Assembly: GCA_938028465.1 (NCBI GenBank)
Contig: CALJAA010000091.1
Location: 1-59,157 of the forward strand
Reading direction: 5' to 3'
Source: an uncultured Granulosicoccaceae bacterium
GTDB lineage: Bacteria > Pseudomonadota > Gammaproteobacteria > Granulosicoccales > Granulosicoccaceae
DNA length: 59,157 nucleotides
Positions 1 through 8,547 of this stretch are shown here, piece by piece; positions within the stretch are counted from its first letter, which is position 1, and each line of letters starts with the position of its first letter. The position numbers and the translations under genes were made by a program. The notes beneath the pieces were generated by a model. It did no database searches. It was not told where the DNA came from and saw nothing but the letters and a program-made list of their open reading frames with translations.

Positions 1-1401
1 GGTGAACTGTTTGGAATCTTGCACCAATATCCAGGTAGGGGATTCCAGCGGGCTATCACCGACATTGGGGGCAGCGGCTTGTGTGGTGGAGTCTGTTGGC
101 GCGTCAGGTTTTGGCTCAGTAGGTGTTGGCTCTGGCTCTGGCTCTGGTTCTGGTGTGGGCTCAGGCTCTGGAGTAGGTTCTGGTTCTGGCTCAGGCGCTG
201 GCTCTTCAACTTCAGGTTTGTTGCCTGTTTCAGTTGCTGAATTTGTCGTCGTATCGGCATCCGTGCTTGCTAAATCGTTAGAGACCAATAAAGCGGTGGC
301 TTCCTCTGCGGCCTTTGTTTCAGCAGCTTTCGCAGCATCAGCAAGCGCTTGTCGTTTCTTTGCTAATTCTTCCGCGGCTTTTTGTTCTTCGAGTAGTGCT
401 AGCTCCTCCGCTTTTTTAGCCGTGTCGATTTTTTTAGAATCGATCACTTTGTAACGATCGGTGTTGGCATCGTCAGGGGAGGGTTTAAACAAAAACAAAC
501 CTCCCAAAATTAATCCGCCAGCCAATAGGCCCAAAATCATTTTGCCATTTACACCACCAAAACGGCTACTACTTGATGACATGAGCTCGGGAGGCATGTC
601 ACCATCATAGGCTTGTTGGTGGTTTAATTCGTCGGCCGCAACCGCATGGAGTGCAAGTGGGTTGCCATTTGCTGTCGCATTAATGGCATTGATTTCTTTG
701 TCTGAAAACGGAAATTCATCAAAATAGCCGGCTTGATTAAGCCGAAATTCTAGGTAGCGGCCAGCGCGATCATCGTCCATTGGGTCAATTGCGAGACTGG
801 CATAGGGTAGGTCGGCGCCCTCTGGCAAGAGTTCGGGTATACGATCTTCAAATGCATCTTCGGCAGCGAGCGCTACACGCATAAGCGTTTCGTCGCGGCT
901 GTTGACATACAACATGCTGCTAAGCAATTTAGTGAGTTCTGGTTCAGGTATGTGATCGGCATCATCCAGTACGATCGCGCTCAACATATTGCGCGTCATC
1001 ATCGCTTGTAAGCACGGGATGAGCTCATCAAGATTAACCATCAAATCATCAGTTGGTTGGCGCTTAAACGCTTCTAGCATCCCAGCAATTAGATTTTGTG
1101 TACTAAAACGTTCGCTTCCCTTGACCGAAAAACATTGGATACGGGCGCCACTGTTGGCAGCCAATTGTGACACCAAGGTGGATTTACCCGAACCCATCGG
1201 GCCGGTAATGAGCAGTAGATCATCGCCTGTTATTAAGGCTTCTTTGATGTCTCGCAGTTGGTCGGCAGTGGTGTCGTCCGCGAAGGAGTCGCCCGCAGTG
1301 GAATCATCGCTGAAAGGTTGTTGCCTTAGCTGAAGGTCACTGAGTGCTGCGTCGGATAGCAAGCCTGCGTGATCAGTATCAAAAACGTCGGAATTCGACA
1401 T
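1..1401 (-). CDS. DamX-like AAA+ ATPase with SPOR domain (3' part outside window)
   Basis: The protein reads from ATG at 1401 and is still open at base 1, so its C-terminus is missing. Visible order: ATPase domain with Walker A GPMGSGKST at about residues 67-75 and Walker B-like AIVLDDAD near 141-148; one membrane segment at about 288-305; an Ala/Lys/Glu-rich coiled segment; a Pro-Glu repeat linker near 399-425; then WILVQDSKQFT at the edge, which looks like the start of a SPOR domain. SPOR domains bind denuded peptidoglycan at the septum, and DamX-type proteins act in cell division. The position after aroK and aroB is the classic damX position. The ATPase fused to TM-SPOR is as in many non-enteric gammaproteobacteria. 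The symbol is left blank because the SPOR domain itself lies outside the window. Confidence 0.85.
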   Translation of the reverse strand, partial: MSNSDVFDTDHAGLLSDAALSDLQLRQQPFSDDSTAGDSFADDTTADQLRDIKEALITGDDLLLITGPMGSGKSTLVSQLAANSGARIQCFSVKGSERFSTQNLIAGMLEAFKRQPTDDLMVNLDELIPCLQAMMTRNMLSAIVLDDADHIPEPELTKLLSSMLYVNSRDETLMRVALAAEDAFEDRIPELLPEGADLPYASLAIDPMDDDRAGRYLEFRLNQAGYFDEFPFSDKEINAINATANGNPLALHAVAADELNHQQAYDGDMPPELMSSSSSRFGGVNGKMILGLLAGGLILGGLFLFKPSPDDANTDRYKVIDSKKIDTAKKAEELALLEEQKAAEELAKKRQALADAAKAAETKAAEEATALLVSNDLASTDADTTTNSATETGNKPEVEEPAPEPEPEPTPEPEPTPEPEPEPEPTPTEPKPDAPTDSTTQAAAPNVGDSPLESPTWILVQDSKQFT

Positions 1402-1520
1402 GCATGGTTCACCTGAAAGTAAGCGGTAGATCTTACTATATCCGCGGGGCACAGGACTACTTGACTAGGTGTTGATCGAGTGGCGTTGTGGATATCTTAC
1501 AAAATCCTACAACTTGCTTG

Positions 1521-2621
1521 CTAGGCAGGAGGGTACTCTGCGTTCAGTGTGTTCATTAATTGGTCGATGTTGGCATCAGTGACAAAAGCCTGACCAATTT
1601 TTTCGAGCAGCACCAAGCGCATTTGGCCACTAGTGACTTTTTTGTCGCGGCCCATGTAGTCGAGAAATGTCTCTGCATCAATGCTTGTAGGCGGTTGAAT
1701 CGGGAGCCCAGCGGCGGCAAGCAATGCAATTCCGCGCTTTTGGTCGTGTTCTGTGATTTTTCCCATCCGCTTTGACATATTCAGCGCCATGACCATGCCG
1801 GCACTAATCGCTTCACCGTGGAGCCAATTGCCGTAACCCATGGCGGCTTCAATAGCATGGCCAAAGGTATGGCCAAAATTCAATAGTGCCCGAACACCAT
1901 GTTCATGTTCGTCAGCGATGACTATCTCAGCTTTGATTTCGCACGAGCGTTTAACCGCGTACGCGATTGCCTTTTCATCGCGAGCGAGGAGGGCTGACAT
2001 ATTGGTTTCTAACCAACCAAAAAACTGCCCATCCAAAATAAAACCGTGTTTGATCACTTCTGCAAGCCCGGCTTTGAGTTCGCGATCGCTTAAGGATTGT
2101 AGGGTGCTCATATCGGCAACAACGGCAACGGGTTGATGAAATGCGCCAATCATGTTTTTGCCCAGCGCATGGTTAACACCGGTTTTGCCACCAACAGAAG
2201 AATCAACCTGCGCTAGCAGCGTAGTGGGAACTTGAATAAAATTGACGCCTCGCTGGTAACTTGCTGCGGCAAAGCCGGTCATGTCGCCGATGACTCCACC
2301 ACCAAGCGCTAATAACGTGCAGCCTCGATCAAAACGGCGTTCGAGCAAGGCAGCATAGATCGCGTCGAGTGTTTGAAGTTGCTTGTGGGATTCCCCATCG
2401 GGCAGTACCACGCTAGCAGGCTCGTGTTGGTGCAAGGCTGCGAGTATTTTATCTAGGTACAGAGGAGCGATGGTGTCATTGGTCACCACCATGACCTTAC
2501 CGTTAATGAAAGGCTTAAACGTATCGGCATTGCTAATCAGATCGCTGCCGATCATGATCGGATAACTGCGTTTGCCTAGATCAATAGTCAGTGTGTGCAT
2601 AGCGTTAGCGTCGTTATTCAT
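1521..2621 (-). CDS. aroB: 3-dehydroquinate synthase
   Basis: Converts DAHP to 3-dehydroquinate, step two of the shikimate pathway, in the cytoplasm with NAD+ and a divalent metal. The 366 residues match the usual length. Visible signatures are the dinucleotide segment [12 protein letters not shown] (about 106-117), [20 protein letters not shown] (about 132-151), and the metal-ligand regions EVIKHG and [15 protein letters not shown] at 2621 is used; ATG at 2600 (MHTLTIDLG) is an alternative, and neither has a clear ribosome-binding site. It lies 72 bases after aroK on the same strand and is followed by the DamX-like gene, so the three are probably co-transcribed. Confidence 0.97.
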   Translation of the reverse strand: MNNDANAMHTLTIDLGKRSYPIMIGSDLISNADTFKPFINGKVMVVTNDTIAPLYLDKILAALHQHEPASVVLPDGESHKQLQTLDAIYAALLERRFDRGCTLLALGGGVIGDMTGFAAASYQRGVNFIQVPTTLLAQVDSSVGGKTGVNHALGKNMIGAFHQPVAVVADMSTLQSLSDRELKAGLAEVIKHGFILDGQFFGWLETNMSALLARDEKAIAYAVKRSCEIKAEIVIADEHEHGVRALLNFGHTFGHAIEAAMGYGNWLHGEAISAGMVMALNMSKRMGKITEHDQKRGIALLAAAGLPIQPPTSIDAETFLDYMGRDKKVTSGQMRLVLLEKIGQAFVTDANIDQLMNTLNAEYPPA

Positions 2622-2693
2622 GTTAGGTAGAGCAAATTGTGTAGAGCAAAGTATTATCTAAAAAATGTCATCTAAGCGTTTAAAATAAGTGCC

Positions 2694-3212
2694 TTAAAGT
2701 ACATTGTGTTTTTTCAAATGCCGCTGGATGCGGGCCACCACATGATGCATGCGCCGGGCATCGGTTGAGATTTCTACATGAGCTAGCTCTTGATAGAGTG
2801 GGGCTCTTTTTTCCATTAGGTTGCGAAGCGTGGCATGCGGATCCTCAGTTTGCATTAAAGGCCTGCGCGCATCATTGCCTATACGCCTTATTTGCTCATT
2901 GATATCAACGGACAACAATACGACATAACCCCGGCCTCGAAGGAGCTCGCGGTTGGATTCACGCAGTATGCTACCGCCACCTGTAGCGAGTACGATGTCG
3001 GGCAGGGCGGTAAGCTCGTCGATGATGCGTTCCTCGCGTTCTCTAAAGCCGTCTTCACCTTCGTATTCAAAAATAGTGGGGATATCTACCCCACAACGGC
3101 TCTCGATTTCGCGATCGCTATCGTAGAAGGTAAAACCGATCTTGTTCGCCAGAGCTCTACCGACGGTGCTTTTGCCGGAGCCCATGGGACCGATCAAGAA
3201 GATGTTAGACAT
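2694..3212 (-). CDS. aroK: Shikimate kinase
   Basis: Phosphorylates shikimate with ATP in aromatic amino acid biosynthesis. The 172-residue P-loop kinase has Walker A GPMGSGKST at residues 8-16, the DSDREIE substrate/Mg site near 31-37, a GGG motif in ATGGGSIL, and the lid arginine region NDARRPL. It heads aroK-aroB-(damX-like). A strong terminator lies between it and pilQ upstream, so it probably has its own promoter in the 50-base gap; a TATAGT hexamer on the minus strand is the only candidate I see there. Confidence 0.97.
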   Translation of the reverse strand: MSNIFLIGPMGSGKSTVGRALANKIGFTFYDSDREIESRCGVDIPTIFEYEGEDGFREREERIIDELTALPDIVLATGGGSILRESNRELLRGRGYVVLLSVDINEQIRRIGNDARRPLMQTEDPHATLRNLMEKRAPLYQELAHVEISTDARRMHHVVARIQRHLKKHNVL

Positions 3213-3262
3213 GCCAGTGCAGATGAAGCCTGTTTGACTCCACTATACCGAAGGATGGGCAT

Positions 3263-3294
3263 AAAAAAAGGGGCCCTATCAAAGATAGGGCCCC
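3263..3294 (-). terminator. Rho-independent terminator after pilQ
   Basis: A perfect 11-bp stem GGGGCCCTATC / GATAGGGCCCC with an AAA loop on the plus strand is flanked by seven A at 3263-3269. Read on the minus strand it is a GC-rich hairpin followed by a T run, immediately after the pilQ stop. It should separate the pil operon from aroK. Confidence 0.9.
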
Positions 3295-3326
3295 TAGTCT
3301 GGAGAAAAAAACTCTCTTAGTCGTAG

Positions 3327-5492
3327 TTAGTAACTTAGGGAAGCGTTTTCCTTGACAATCTTAGGAGTAACAAACACGAGTAACTCTGATTTGTCATCTT
3401 GCTTAGTCGTGTGTTGGAACAAACGTCCGATCACTGGCAGGTTACCAAAGAAAGGCACCATGTCAACTTTATCAATAATCGTTTGCTCGTATACGCCACC
3501 TAGTACAACGGTTTCGCCATTATCAACTAGCACCTGAGTACTAACTTCACGAGTATCGATACTGGGTACCTGCAAGCGGCCTGCACCGAAGATCTCACCA
3601 ACAGTATCTTTGTTGACTTTAAGATCCATAACGATACGGTCGTCAGGTGTAATTTGTGGCGTTACTGTTAAACCTAGTACTGCCTTTCTAAACGATACTG
3701 AAGTCGCACCGCTTGAAGAAGCTTCGAGGTAGGGGATCTCAACACCCTGCTCGATGTAGGCTTCGTGCTGGTTAGCAGTAATAACTCGAGGGCTAGAGAT
3801 AACTTCACCTGTACCTTCAGCTTGCATGGCAGATAGTTCTAGCTCAAGCAATGTACCGAAGGGGAGTTTCGCCAATGCGATACCCAGTGAACCTGCAGCG
3901 TTGCTGCCTGGTAGATTAACCATGAATCGCTCATCTCCGAGAGAATCATTATTGCCTAGGTTTGTTATACCGTCAGAGTTACCAGATAAGATGTAGCCTT
4001 CATCGTCATTATTAGTAGTGTCACGGTTAATACCCCAACGTACACCGATGTCCTTGTTGAAGTTATCCGATGCGATAACAATACGTGACTCTATCAATAC
4101 TTGACGAATCGGTACGTCAAGACGATGAACTAGGGCACGAATGTCAGCTAATTGATCAGCTGTGTCATTGATAAGCAACGTGTTAGTACGTGCATCCACT
4201 GTTACAGAACCTCGCTCTGACAACAAACCGCCAGTGCCAGATGCCGACTTCAGCAACTCAGCAAGTTCTGCAGCTTTAGCGTAGTTAGCTTGAAAGAACT
4301 CAGTACGTAGTGGTGCTAATTCAGTTTTCTGTTTCATTCCTTCAAGTTCGATACGCTCACGTGTAGCGATCTCTTCGGCAGGGGCGATCATAATCACGTT
4401 TCCTGCTTGACGCTTGCCTAGGGCTTTAGTCTGCAAGATAATATCAAGTGCCTGATCCCAAGGAGTGTTCTTTAAGCGAAGTGTTAACTTGCCTTGAACG
4501 GAATCAGATACAACGATGTTCAAGTCAGTAAAGTCAGCTAGAAGCTGGAGTACTGATCTAACTTCGATGTCTTGGAAGTTTAGCGACAGCTTCTCACCAA
4601 CATAGCCGAACTTAGCTTTGCGGTTCTCTTCTATGTCTTCTTTGCTCATTGGCTTGAGCTCGACAGTGAACATGTTGTCAGATTGATAAGCTAATTGCTC
4701 AAACTCTTGGGTAGCTGGCTGAATAATAACTCGCGTACCACGCTTGTTTGAAATCGTATCAATGAAACGGATCGGCGTGCCGAAGTCCATAACATCTAAA
4801 CGCTTTTGCAAAGCAGCTGCCAGTTGCGTGTCAGGAAACTCGACGATAACTCGTCCACCTTCTTCACGCATATCAGTGATAACACCAGCGCTAGAAAGAT
4901 CAAACAAGATACGACCTTCGCCAAGAGGGCCGCGACGGAAGTCAATTGAGTTGATTGAATGACCAACGTCGTTGAACTCAGCCTTCATTTCAGCTTCTGC
5001 AGTGCTGGCTAGTATTGATTGGCTGTTTGAAACATCACTACCGCCACCGCTACCAGAATCAAGCGTTACAAACAGTTTGTTACCTTGAACAGCAGTGCTG
5101 TAAGGAGTCATGCTTGCCAGATTGATAACTACTCGGGTGCGACCACCGGCTTCAACTGTAGTTACGTTTTGCAGTAGGCCTGCGCTGATACGCATGTTGC
5201 GTTGATCAAGCTTGTTAGCGGTGTCCGCTAAATCAAGCGCGATCCGCGCAGGGTTGTCTATAGTGAATGCTCGTGGCTCGTTAGCCGGGCCAGAGAGTGT
5301 AAGTGCAAGCTGTTGCTTGTTGCCAGGCAACGTGACATGACTGATATCAAGCAGGGCATTGCTGGCCGCTTGTACCTGTTGTGTCGCGAAAGCCAAACCT
5401 GCTAGTAACACCAGGCTCGCTGCACGAAGAAAGTTTGAACGACTGCCAGCTGGGCTGAGTCTGTGCGTTTTTACGCTTAGTTGCTTTATCAC
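3327..5492 (-). CDS. pilQ: Type IV pilus secretin PilQ
   Basis: Forms the outer-membrane ring through which the type IV pilus passes. Of 721 residues, the N-terminus is a Sec signal peptide ending near QQVQA. AMIN-like beta domains follow (about 45-290), then an STN/N0 domain (GEKLSLNFQDIEVRSVLQLLADF starting near 297), a secretin N1 domain (about 390-460) and the C-terminal secretin barrel with VLIESRIVIA and the terminal segment ending in LLVFVTPKIV. AMIN domains bind peptidoglycan and help place the secretin. It is last in pilMNOPQ, 13 bases after pilP, and is followed by a terminator. Confidence 0.97.
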   Translation of the reverse strand: MIKQLSVKTHRLSPAGSRSNFLRAASLVLLAGLAFATQQVQAASNALLDISHVTLPGNKQQLALTLSGPANEPRAFTIDNPARIALDLADTANKLDQRNMRISAGLLQNVTTVEAGGRTRVVINLASMTPYSTAVQGNKLFVTLDSGSGGGSDVSNSQSILASTAEAEMKAEFNDVGHSINSIDFRRGPLGEGRILFDLSSAGVITDMREEGGRVIVEFPDTQLAAALQKRLDVMDFGTPIRFIDTISNKRGTRVIIQPATQEFEQLAYQSDNMFTVELKPMSKEDIEENRKAKFGYVGEKLSLNFQDIEVRSVLQLLADFTDLNIVVSDSVQGKLTLRLKNTPWDQALDIILQTKALGKRQAGNVIMIAPAEEIATRERIELEGMKQKTELAPLRTEFFQANYAKAAELAELLKSASGTGGLLSERGSVTVDARTNTLLINDTADQLADIRALVHRLDVPIRQVLIESRIVIASDNFNKDIGVRWGINRDTTNNDDEGYILSGNSDGITNLGNNDSLGDERFMVNLPGSNAAGSLGIALAKLPFGTLLELELSAMQAEGTGEVISSPRVITANQHEAYIEQGVEIPYLEASSSGATSVSFRKAVLGLTVTPQITPDDRIVMDLKVNKDTVGEIFGAGRLQVPSIDTREVSTQVLVDNGETVVLGGVYEQTIIDKVDMVPFFGNLPVIGRLFQHTTKQDDKSELLVFVTPKIVKENASLSY

Positions 5493-5505
5493 CGAAATCT
5501 CCGTT

Positions 5506-6030
5506 TTAATCTTCTGCCATCGCGAGCTGAGCTTCGCGATTTACCCAGCCACTGAGCCCGTCGGGAACTAACTCGACGATATCAATTTTGGTTTCGTTTA
5601 CCATGACAATTTTGCCGTGGTTTTGTCCTGCATAATTTCCTGGCTGCACCCTGTGGATTGTTCCTTCAGGATCGCGTACCAGGCCCCAGGTTTGAGTCTT
5701 TTGCTGCAATAAGCCGACCATCTTTAGAGAATCGACTGGAAAAGATTCCAAAACTTCTCGCCGACGGTTCCCTTCCGGGCGAGGGCCTGAGTATTCTTCT
5801 TCTGAAATAGGCGAAGAATTCAGGTCTGTCTGTGGACGGAACGGATCACGTAAGTCCAAAGTCACGTACTCAAACGTCTCGTACGGAGGAAATTCGGGCA
5901 GGGGATCAACCTTGCCGTGATGCTTTGATTTCGTCTCGTCAATAAATTGTTCGAGATCTGACATATCACCGCCGCAACTTGTCAGCAAGGCTGCCAGTGT
6001 TAACAGTGGTAGAGGATTTAAACGCTTCAT
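5506..6030 (-). CDS. pilP: Type IV pilus inner-membrane lipoprotein PilP
   Basis: Links the PilNO inner-membrane complex to the N0 domain of PilQ. The 174-residue product begins with a lipoprotein signal whose lipobox is LTSC (cysteine at about 19). A flexible acidic region follows, then the conserved YVTLDLRDPFRP segment and a beta-rich C-terminal domain with MVGLLQ and VRDPEGTIHRVQPGNYAGQNHGK-type strands, typical of PilP. It starts two bases after the pilO stop, so translation is probably coupled. Confidence 0.95.
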   Translation of the reverse strand: MKRLNPLPLLTLAALLTSCGGDMSDLEQFIDETKSKHHGKVDPLPEFPPYETFEYVTLDLRDPFRPQTDLNSSPISEEEYSGPRPEGNRRREVLESFPVDSLKMVGLLQQKTQTWGLVRDPEGTIHRVQPGNYAGQNHGKIVMVNETKIDIVELVPDGLSGWVNREAQLAMAED

Positions 6031-6032
6031 GT

Positions 6033-6665
6033 TTATTCTTCCTCGTCAATGTAGCGATAAGTAGTGGCCATGAGGTCCATCTTGAGTTTCGAACTTGTGT
6101 TTGTTGATTCGGTTTGGCCTGATGTTCGGATCTCAGCAATATCAATATTGCTTAGGGTTACGATACGCGGTAAGGCTGCCAAACCGCTGATAAATTGACC
6201 AAACTGATGGTACTGTCCGGTCACACTTATCTTGATTGGATACTCTGCGTAAAACTCACGCGGAATCTCTGTTTCTGGTTTGAAGTACTTAACTTCAAGA
6301 CCGCTTGCTACACTAGTTTGCGATAGATCAACTAGTAGGCTTTCGATGTCAGTTTTGTTTGGGAGCTGACGAAGCATGACGTTAAACGTCTTCTTCATTT
6401 CTTCAAGCTGCTCGACATATGCTGAACGGTTAGCCGCCTTTGCCTGCTCTCTATCAAACTTAATACGAAGATCATTTTCTTTACGCTCAACTACTGCTAG
6501 CTTGTCGTACTGAGGCTTGATAACAAAATTACCAATCAAACCAACAGTGACGATCATCGCTATGGCAACTAAACCAACGCGTAGGAGGATAGGCGAGGTG
6601 CCCAGTCGTTTGAAATCTTCGCCGTCAATATTCTTGAGTTCGGCAAATGTATCAGTAAGCGCCAT
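6033..6665 (-). CDS. pilO: Type IV pilus assembly protein PilO
   Basis: Inner-membrane alignment-complex protein that pairs with PilN. Its 210 residues have a short cytoplasmic N-terminus, one membrane helix at about 28-50 (ILLRVGLVAIAMIVTVGLIG), a periplasmic coiled coil at about 55-95, and a ferredoxin-like C-terminal domain with the family segment YPIKISVTGQYHQFGQFISG. It overlaps the end of pilN by 14 bases, indicating translational coupling. Confidence 0.95.
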   Translation of the reverse strand: MALTDTFAELKNIDGEDFKRLGTSPILLRVGLVAIAMIVTVGLIGNFVIKPQYDKLAVVERKENDLRIKFDREQAKAANRSAYVEQLEEMKKTFNVMLRQLPNKTDIESLLVDLSQTSVASGLEVKYFKPETEIPREFYAEYPIKISVTGQYHQFGQFISGLAALPRIVTLSNIDIAEIRTSGQTESTNTSSKLKMDLMATTYRYIDEEE

Positions 6666-7227
6666 CTTCTTCCTCTCCTTCTTGCTTGGGCGCGAGTTGT
6701 ACGACGCTCAGTTTGAATGTGCTGATTCCATCAGTCTTGTCTGCTTGGATAACTTCAAGCCGTGGACTTTTGAAAAATTCACTTCGATCCATTCGACGCA
6801 TTAGCGCAGATACTCGAGCGTTTGATTCAGCTCTGCCTGCAACCTCTAATTGCTTCTCACCAACCTGTTTTAATGAGGTGAGATATACGCCGTCAGGAAT
6901 TCGGCTAGCCACTTCGTGAAAAGTGTGAACAATCTGTGGACGTTGACCCTGTAGCTGTTGGATGATCTCCATACGAGCTAATAGGTTGTCTTTGGTTTGC
7001 TCTAGTTCGCGAATTTCTTCAAGTTCTTCCCGAAGTTGGGCAATTTCAGAGTTCAGGCGCGCGTTGCGCTTGTCTTGAAAGTTGACTTTATCCTCGGCGA
7101 ACTTAAAGCCACCAAAACCGATAAGCGCTGCTAAACCAACACACATTGCTGTGGTTATGTAGAACTTATTATTGGTTTCAACGCGATGGGTTTCACGCCA
7201 CGGCAGTAAGTTAATTTTGGTGCTCAT
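6652..7227 (-). CDS. pilN: Type IV pilus assembly protein PilN
   Basis: Bitopic inner-membrane partner of PilO whose cytoplasmic tail binds PilM. Of 191 residues, the extreme N-terminus carries the PilM-binding motif INLLPWRE (residues 5-12), the hallmark of PilN. One membrane helix (about 25-43), a coiled coil (about 50-90) and a ferredoxin-like periplasmic domain follow. The start overlaps the pilM stop by four bases. Confidence 0.96.
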   Translation of the reverse strand: MSTKINLLPWRETHRVETNNKFYITTAMCVGLAALIGFGGFKFAEDKVNFQDKRNARLNSEIAQLREELEEIRELEQTKDNLLARMEIIQQLQGQRPQIVHTFHEVASRIPDGVYLTSLKQVGEKQLEVAGRAESNARVSALMRRMDRSEFFKSPRLEVIQADKTDGISTFKLSVVQLAPKQEGEEEDGAY

Positions 7228-8291
7228 TGTTCAGTCCCTCGCAGAGCTAGTCCGCTAGCAATCATCATTGCTGGGCCATCATCACGAAGGCGCTGTGCGG
7301 GTATGTCAGAACTAATAGCCATCTCGCCAAATGGATCAGCGATTAGGGTAGGTGTACCGATGCGTTGTTCGATTAGTTCAGCAACGCCCGGGATGCCCGT
7401 GCAACCACCGGCTAATACGATTTGATCAACATAGTCGTTTTTGTCTGCAGAGAAAAAGAACTGCAAAAAGCGATTAGCCTGCTGAACCATGAGATCACGG
7501 AATGGGCCAAGCACTTCGGGTTCGTAGTTGTCTGGCAAGCCGCCAACGCGCTTAACACGGCCAGCGTCTTCGTAAGACAATCCATAACGACGCATGATTT
7601 CTTCAGTCAGCTGCTTGCCACCAAATGGCTGCTCGCGTGTGTAGATCAAGCTTTGGTCACGTAGGACACAAAGGCTAGTCATGCTTGCACCAACGTCGAG
7701 GATAGCGACAGTTTGACCTTCGCCTTCGTCAGGTACTTGATGTTTGATAAGTTTGAATGCGCCTTCCATCGTGTAGGGCTCAACGTCGACGATCTTCACA
7801 TCCAAGCCGCCGATTTCACAAGCAGCTGTTCGATCTTCAACGTTCTCACTACGTGATGCGGCTAGTAGCACGTCAACCATGCCATTAGCATCTTCAGCTG
7901 GTCCCATCACATGGAAGTCAAGATTGACTTCTTCAAGTTGGTAAGGGATATACTGATCGGCTTCAAGTTGGATCTGAGCATCCATCTCGTGCGGCTTCAG
8001 ATCTTCTGACATCTGGATCACTTTCGTGATAACCATTGCAGAAGGAACTGCAACCGCGCAGGTTTTGGTTCGCGTACCGGAACGCTTTACGGCACGCCGT
8101 ATTGCATCGCCGACCGCTTCCACGTCCTGCAAGTTCTTCTCGTTAACCGCGTTGGCAGGTAGGGGCTCAACGGTATAACTGACCGCCTTATAACCCTTCT
8201 TGGTCGGTTTTAGCTCGAGTAGCTTCACCGACGTTGCCGTTATGTCCAGACCGAGTAGGCCGGAGTTTCTTGATGATATTTTGAGTGCCAT
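7224..8291 (-). CDS. pilM: Type IV pilus actin-like ATPase PilM
   Basis: Cytoplasmic actin-fold protein that binds the PilN tail and couples the assembly ATPases to the alignment complex. Actin-fold signatures are GLDITATSVKLLEL near the N-terminus, AILDVGASMTSLCVLRD in the middle and IVLAGGCTGIPGV near the C-terminus. The start is uncertain. ATG at 8291 (MALKISS) resembles family N-termini but has no Shine-Dalgarno sequence. TTG at 8309 would add six residues and has AAGGA ten bases upstream. It is first in the pil operon and divergent from ponA, a common gammaproteobacterial arrangement. Confidence 0.95.
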   Translation of the reverse strand: MALKISSRNSGLLGLDITATSVKLLELKPTKKGYKAVSYTVEPLPANAVNEKNLQDVEAVGDAIRRAVKRSGTRTKTCAVAVPSAMVITKVIQMSEDLKPHEMDAQIQLEADQYIPYQLEEVNLDFHVMGPAEDANGMVDVLLAASRSENVEDRTAACEIGGLDVKIVDVEPYTMEGAFKLIKHQVPDEGEGQTVAILDVGASMTSLCVLRDQSLIYTREQPFGGKQLTEEIMRRYGLSYEDAGRVKRVGGLPDNYEPEVLGPFRDLMVQQANRFLQFFFSADKNDYVDQIVLAGGCTGIPGVAELIEQRIGTPTLIADPFGEMAISSDIPAQRLRDDGPAMMIASGLALRGTEQ

Positions 8292-8309
8292 GTCATGTTT
8301 AGCGCCCAA

Positions 8310-8547
8310 ACCGTTAGTTTCCTTAGAGCCAGTCGAGTTTTTTTTCGTCCGATGGCCGGTTTAGGCAACAATCCTCCCTAAAATTTGTGATAACGACAAC
8401 AATTGCAGTATCTGTACTGTCAAAAGCCGGTTTTAGTGGCAAAAAACCGACGGTTTGTGTCCACTTTGCAAACCTCGTGCAAGAATCCCGTTTTGGGGCT
8501 CGCAATTGATATAATTTGTACAAAGTCAACGATTCAACGGCTTCTTA
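8310..8547. promoter_or_regulatory. Divergent promoter region pilM / ponA
   Basis: This 238-base spacer holds the promoters of two divergent genes. On the plus strand a consensus TATAAT lies at 8510-8515, about 33 bases before the ponA ATG, but no good -35 is visible at the right distance. On the minus strand a perfect TTGACA (8418-8423) points toward pilM, with only a poor -10 (GTTGTC) 17 bases on. These are candidates only; no operator was recognised. Confidence 0.45.

Noticed and set aside
2-454. Plus-strand frame rich in Gly, Ser and Val
   Set aside because: It is the antisense of the Pro-Glu linker and Ala/Lys coiled coil of the DamX-like protein; low complexity and no domain.
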